Below are positions 61,508 through 64,000 of a DNA stretch of 64,000 nucleotides, piece by piece (within the stretch, counting starts at the first letter, position 1; each line of letters opens with the position of its first letter). The DNA is from an uncultured Rhizobium sp. (lineage in GTDB: Bacteria; Pseudomonadota; Alphaproteobacteria; Rhizobiales; Rhizobiaceae): positions 60,193 to 124,192 of the forward strand of contig CAMFIE010000010.1 of the NCBI GenBank assembly GCA_945952315.1, given 5' to 3'. The position numbers and the translations under genes are program-made. The notes under the pieces are model-generated. The model did no database searches and was not told the origin of the DNA. It saw only the letters and a program-made list of their open reading frames with translations.

Positions 61508-61932
61508 TCGTAACAGATATTGGTCACCTCCTCGCCGTCGATATCGATAAGGCCACGAAGAACGGGGGCGGGAACTCCGGTCATCTTCGAGTAGATCCAG
61601 AAATTGTCCGGTTCATCCTTCGGCAGATTTTCGAGAAGGGCACCGACCTCGCCAACCGAGAGACGGCGCACTGTGATCTTGTCGATCATGCCGAGTTCCG
61701 GATGCAGGAAAGGAAATTCCAGTTTTACCTCGGTGCGCTGCTTGCCTCCAAAATCGAGCTCGGCGATCTCCCGCTTTTTCACAACTGCGACCGCTCCCTC
61801 GGGCTTCGGCTCGGCTTTGCCGGAGTTATCGAGTTCCTTCCAAAGCTCTTTGGGCGGAAGCGGGATCTCTTCTGCCGTGAACTCCTGCGAAATGCCTTTT
61901 GTGGCCGGTGTCTGGATGGTTGCCTTTTCCAT
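61438..61932 (-). CDS. phage tail assembly chaperone E
   Basis: A 164-residue protein of the phage tail assembly E/41/14 group. It has KLEFPFLHPELGMIDKITVR, RRLSVGEVGALLENLPKDEP and GVPAPVLRGLIDIDGEEVTN, the core of the family. ATG 61932 (MEKATIQTPATKG) has AAGGAAAA upstream. Codon 142 onward (GAT TTT TTG) is the slippery site for the E' extension. It binds the tape measure protein during tail assembly. Confidence 0.88.
   Translation of the reverse strand: MEKATIQTPATKGISQEFTAEEIPLPPKELWKELDNSGKAEPKPEGAVAVVKKREIAELDFGGKQRTEVKLEFPFLHPELGMIDKITVRRLSVGEVGALLENLPKDEPDNFWIYSKMTGVPAPVLRGLIDIDGEEVTNICYDFLPRVFRPRSTASSSPQPTGDM
61501..61507 (-). promoter_or_regulatory. programmed -1 frameshift site T TTT TTG
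   Basis: On the minus strand the heptamer TTTTTTG sits in the E frame as GAT TTT TTG, which matches the X XXY YYZ rule. Slipping back one base joins the E frame to the E' frame, which is open from here to the start of the tape measure gene. No stimulatory hairpin has been calculated; the GC-rich sequence CCCCGCGTCTTCCGG follows directly. Confidence 0.8.
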
Positions 61933-62015
61933 GGGTTTTCCTTGTTCGCGCAAGAGCGGCCGATCATCGTAAAATGACCGGCCGATTGACCTCATTCGGA
62001 ACTGATCTCAGCGGA

Positions 62016-62561
62016 TCAGGCGTTAATGAGACGATTGTGCTCGGCCGAATAGTTGACGCCGTCGATGATCAGAATGTTGTTCTGGACATCGAATTTGTGG
62101 ATCGTCTTGCCATCGAAGATGTCGTGGTACAGGACAATCGACGACCAGCGCAGCTTAGTGGGGGATGTGGACTTCATCCCCTTCACGCCGGACTGGTTAT
62201 AGGAATTGAGCAGTCCCTTGAGGAAAACAACGCGGCCGCTGAGCTTTGGGCCACCGGCACTGCCAACAGTGCCATCCGAGCCTGCCGGAAATGCATTGAG
62301 CAGCGCTTCATAGTAAGTCAGGGTGGTCCAGTCGCCCGGCTCCCGGCCAAACCGGGTTTTCAGGTTCTCGTGCACACCGTTCACAGACATTTCAGCGGTG
62401 AGCGGCTTGATCTCGGCTGGCATCTCCAACCCAAAGTACCCACCGCCCATGACCATGTTGATCATTTCCCGCTCCAATTGCGGGAGAGTGGTTTCGTCGA
62501 TGCGCTGGCGCTGGTTGATTTCTTCGCAGTACCAGTTTGCGCCTCGAATGATGCGGTCCAT
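62016..62561 (-). CDS. phage major tail tube protein (FII)
   Basis: A 181-residue P2 FII-type tube protein: MDRIIRGANWYCEEINQRQR, IDETTLPQLEREMINMVMGG and FGLEMPAEIKPLTAEMSVNG. Later, YHDIFDGKTIHKFDVQNNIL is the conserved second half. It polymerises into the inner tube of the contractile tail. It lies 12 bp after the sheath gene. Confidence 0.93.
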   Translation of the reverse strand: MDRIIRGANWYCEEINQRQRIDETTLPQLEREMINMVMGGGYFGLEMPAEIKPLTAEMSVNGVHENLKTRFGREPGDWTTLTYYEALLNAFPAGSDGTVGSAGGPKLSGRVVFLKGLLNSYNQSGVKGMKSTSPTKLRWSSIVLYHDIFDGKTIHKFDVQNNILIIDGVNYSAEHNRLINA

Positions 62562-62573
62562 CTATGTGCTCCT

Positions 62574-63830
62574 TCAGGCGGTGACGCGAACGTTCTTCAG
62601 GCCGAGCTGGGTCAGCGAGCTGGCGATTGCGGAAGCGAGAACATCGAATGCTTCCGGCTGCGGTTCGCTGTAGATCTGAAGGTCGACAAGGTCAGGGGTT
62701 TCGGCAAATCGGGTTTTCACCCGCATGGCACCGGCCTCAAGCAGCGAGGCCGGGTTCATCGACTTCGACCACAAGAGTTCGTAGTCGATCAGCGCCCCGA
62801 GCGTGACGAGGTCGGAAAGATACTGATCACCAGCCCGGTAGATCAGCGACACCGTGTGTGGCGTCAGATCCTCGGACGCATACTGACGCAGCGGCCGCAA
62901 CATGGCTTTCTCGATGGCGCGTCGTGTCCGGATGCGCTTGATCGAGCGCCAGGACGCGACCGTCGGGTCGGTCGCCGTCGTGAACGGTCCCCAGATCAAG
63001 TTCCCTTCGATAATGGTCAGAATACCATTCTGGTTCAGCCAGTTTGCTTCGGACGAAGCATCGCCATCTGCATAACCAATTGGAACGGAGGGACCAAGGA
63101 CGCCCTTCAGCGGCCGGTTCCAGAAGGCCTTGAAGGGGTTCCCAGCCTCTTTGTCCCGACGGACCATAGCGGCCGCCACATTCGGCGACATCGGCCGGAC
63201 AACAGGACCGGCACCAAGATCGACAGCAACAGCGGGATAGCAGGCCACGACATTGAGGGCCGTTGCCTGATCCAGTGCACAGGTCCGCGCTGCCTCCTTG
63301 CTGGAAAGGGCCGTGTCATAAATGACAAGACAGTCGATAAACCGGTCGGCAACAACGCGAGCTGCCGCCACGGCAGCATTTGCATTGCCGCCCGTCCGGA
63401 CATCTCCATAGCCCGGGAAAATGATGCAACCCGGTTCGACGCCGAATTTGCTCTTGGCATCGAGAAGGGCATAAACACCGGTCTTGGTAACTGCATTTCC
63501 GGCGATCCCGGTGACTTCGGCGGCCTTCTTGGCAACAGGGTCTGCATCGGCCGAGTGCGGGGTACGAACGAAGAGGATGTCGGCTGAAATGCCCTCAGAG
63601 GCGATTTGTGAGACCGCATCGAATGCAAGTCCGGCACCAAGCTTGGTCAACAAGTCCGGATCTTCGGTCGAAATCTTGGTCAGCGTATCGAGGGGGAACA
63701 CTGCGGCGTCAGCTGCACTCGCAGGCACGCACATGGCAATGACAGTGCTGTCGCGAGTGTCGATCCGGGCGATGGTCTTGCGCAGATCGGAGAAGACGCG
63801 AACGCCGGTGAAATTCGTGGTTCCAGTCAT
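62574..63830 (-). CDS. phage tail sheath protein (FI)
   Basis: A 418-residue P2 FI-type contractile sheath protein: TNFTGVRVFSDLRKTIARID at the N terminus, DSTVIAMCVPASAADAAVFP, GIAGNAVTKTGVYALLDAKS and FGVEPGCIIFPGYGDVRTGG. The C-terminal domain has RAIEKAMLRPLRQYASEDLT then LEAGAMRVKTRFAETPDLVD. ATG 63830 is preferred over the adjacent ATG 63833 because GGGG is then 5 nt away. It surrounds the tube and contracts on infection. Confidence 0.94.
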   Translation of the reverse strand: MTGTTNFTGVRVFSDLRKTIARIDTRDSTVIAMCVPASAADAAVFPLDTLTKISTEDPDLLTKLGAGLAFDAVSQIASEGISADILFVRTPHSADADPVAKKAAEVTGIAGNAVTKTGVYALLDAKSKFGVEPGCIIFPGYGDVRTGGNANAAVAAARVVADRFIDCLVIYDTALSSKEAARTCALDQATALNVVACYPAVAVDLGAGPVVRPMSPNVAAAMVRRDKEAGNPFKAFWNRPLKGVLGPSVPIGYADGDASSEANWLNQNGILTIIEGNLIWGPFTTATDPTVASWRSIKRIRTRRAIEKAMLRPLRQYASEDLTPHTVSLIYRAGDQYLSDLVTLGALIDYELLWSKSMNPASLLEAGAMRVKTRFAETPDLVDLQIYSEPQPEAFDVLASAIASSLTQLGLKNVRVTA

Positions 63831-63905
63831 CATTGCCCCATGCGGCTAGGTGAGGATCAAGTTTCCTCGATCCTACGCGCGTGAAGCCGATGTGCGGGAT
63901 ATGAC

Positions 63906-64000
63906 TTATGTCAGAGGGCGTCGAGGCCGCTTCAAATGGCGTTTGAAGGCGAGATAAATCGGTCCGAACATCAGAACGCCAACCATCATGATCAGCCCCA
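63906..64000 (-). CDS. C-terminal end of a small membrane protein, cut by the window edge
   Basis: Thirty residues to the stop at 63908-63906 are visible (GLIMMVGVLMFGPIYLAFKR then HLKRPRRPLT): a hydrophobic helix with a basic tail. It precedes the sheath gene in the same direction by 72 bp. Holin-type or superinfection-related membrane proteins fit this profile, as would any small membrane protein. The start lies outside the window. Confidence 0.45.
   Translation of the reverse strand, partial: GLIMMVGVLMFGPIYLAFKRHLKRPRRPLT

Larger units (their letters stand above)
46857..64000. mobile_element. prophage-like island, mosaic of P2-type tail and Mu-type head genes
   Basis: From the 3' end of tRNA-Ser to the window edge all recognisable genes are phage genes or of phage style, and base composition becomes less GC-rich around 52-57 kb. 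P2-type tail genes FI, FII, E, T, U, X and D, Mu-type head genes T and I, a Dam-type methylase, a ParB-like protein and small regulators are present. No integrase, transposase, terminase, portal, tail fibre or lysis gene is in view, so the element continues to the right or is defective. A second copy of the tRNA 3' end (attR) was not found within the window. The boundary at 46948 is inferred. Confidence 0.85.

Noticed and set aside
61899..63587. Plus-strand frame of 562 codons opposite the tail sheath and tube genes
   Set aside because: It is antisense to recognised structural genes.

Overview
The window is high-GC alphaproteobacterial DNA, most likely from the Rhizobiaceae (Rhizobium/Agrobacterium/Ensifer relatives). 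The grounds are a TIGR03808-like Tat protein, a PrsD/PrsE-type secretion pair, an RpiR-controlled iolCDEB cluster, a Glyoxalase_8-type small protein, GTTAACC-rich intergenic regions and rhizobial-style palindromic repeats. No rRNA gene or CRISPR array was seen. The only RNA gene recognised is a tRNA-Ser(GCU). All assignments come from reading the sequence and translations; no database search was run.

Layout. 1-9.7 kb: start of a Tat-exported repeat protein, a PAS-GAF-GGDEF-EAL signalling protein, a 271-bp MITE-like element with nested inverted repeats, a frameshifted L,D-transpeptidase gene and its intact Tat-lipoprotein paralogue, a VOC protein, a HerA-like ATPase and a HAD phosphatase. 9.7-26.5 kb: an oppABC plus fused oppDF importer, divergent PuuA-like and SpuC-like genes (putrescine catabolism), AMP nucleosidase, a HisC-like aminotransferase and small proteins. 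Three toxin-antitoxin modules (BrnTA, VapBC, HigBA) lie here and a fourth (HicBA) near 37 kb. 26.5-33.3 kb: myo-inositol catabolism, iolR then iolC-iolD-iolE-iolB, with a palindromic operator before iolC and a REP-like palindrome between iolE and iolB. 33.4-37.3 kb: a Sel1 protein, a ferredoxin reductase and a LuxR-type regulator whose receiver domain lacks its phosphoacceptor. 37.5-43.2 kb: a compact serine-cycle/glyoxylate block in one direction (sgaA, mcl, mtkA, mtkB, gck). 43.5-46.7 kb: a type I secretion ABC/HlyD pair with no cargo gene beside it, ended by a perfect 32-bp palindrome.

From the tRNA-Ser gene (46857-46947) to the right edge lies a prophage-like island. From right to left on the minus strand it has a P2-type contractile tail module: sheath FI, tube FII, E with a -1 frameshift extension E', tape measure T, U, X and D. 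A GapR/DUF2312 homologue follows directly. Then come a Dam-type methylase, an AT-rich segment with four phased 10-bp iterons, a divergent control region (HTH protein on one side, CopG-like and ParB-like proteins on the other), a double-HTH regulator coupled to Mu-type head genes T and I, a terminator, and finally a second full-length tape measure gene next to the tRNA. Within the window the island has no recognised integrase, transposase, terminase, portal or lysis gene. It looks like a mosaic or rearranged prophage, or one whose remaining modules lie to the right.

The metabolic genes suggest a soil or plant-associated heterotroph using inositol, polyamines, peptides and C2 compounds. The most unusual points are the duplicated tape measure gene isolated behind a terminator, the phage-borne GapR, the sequence-supported E/E' frameshift site, the iteron cluster, and the compact malyl-CoA/serine-cycle cassette.
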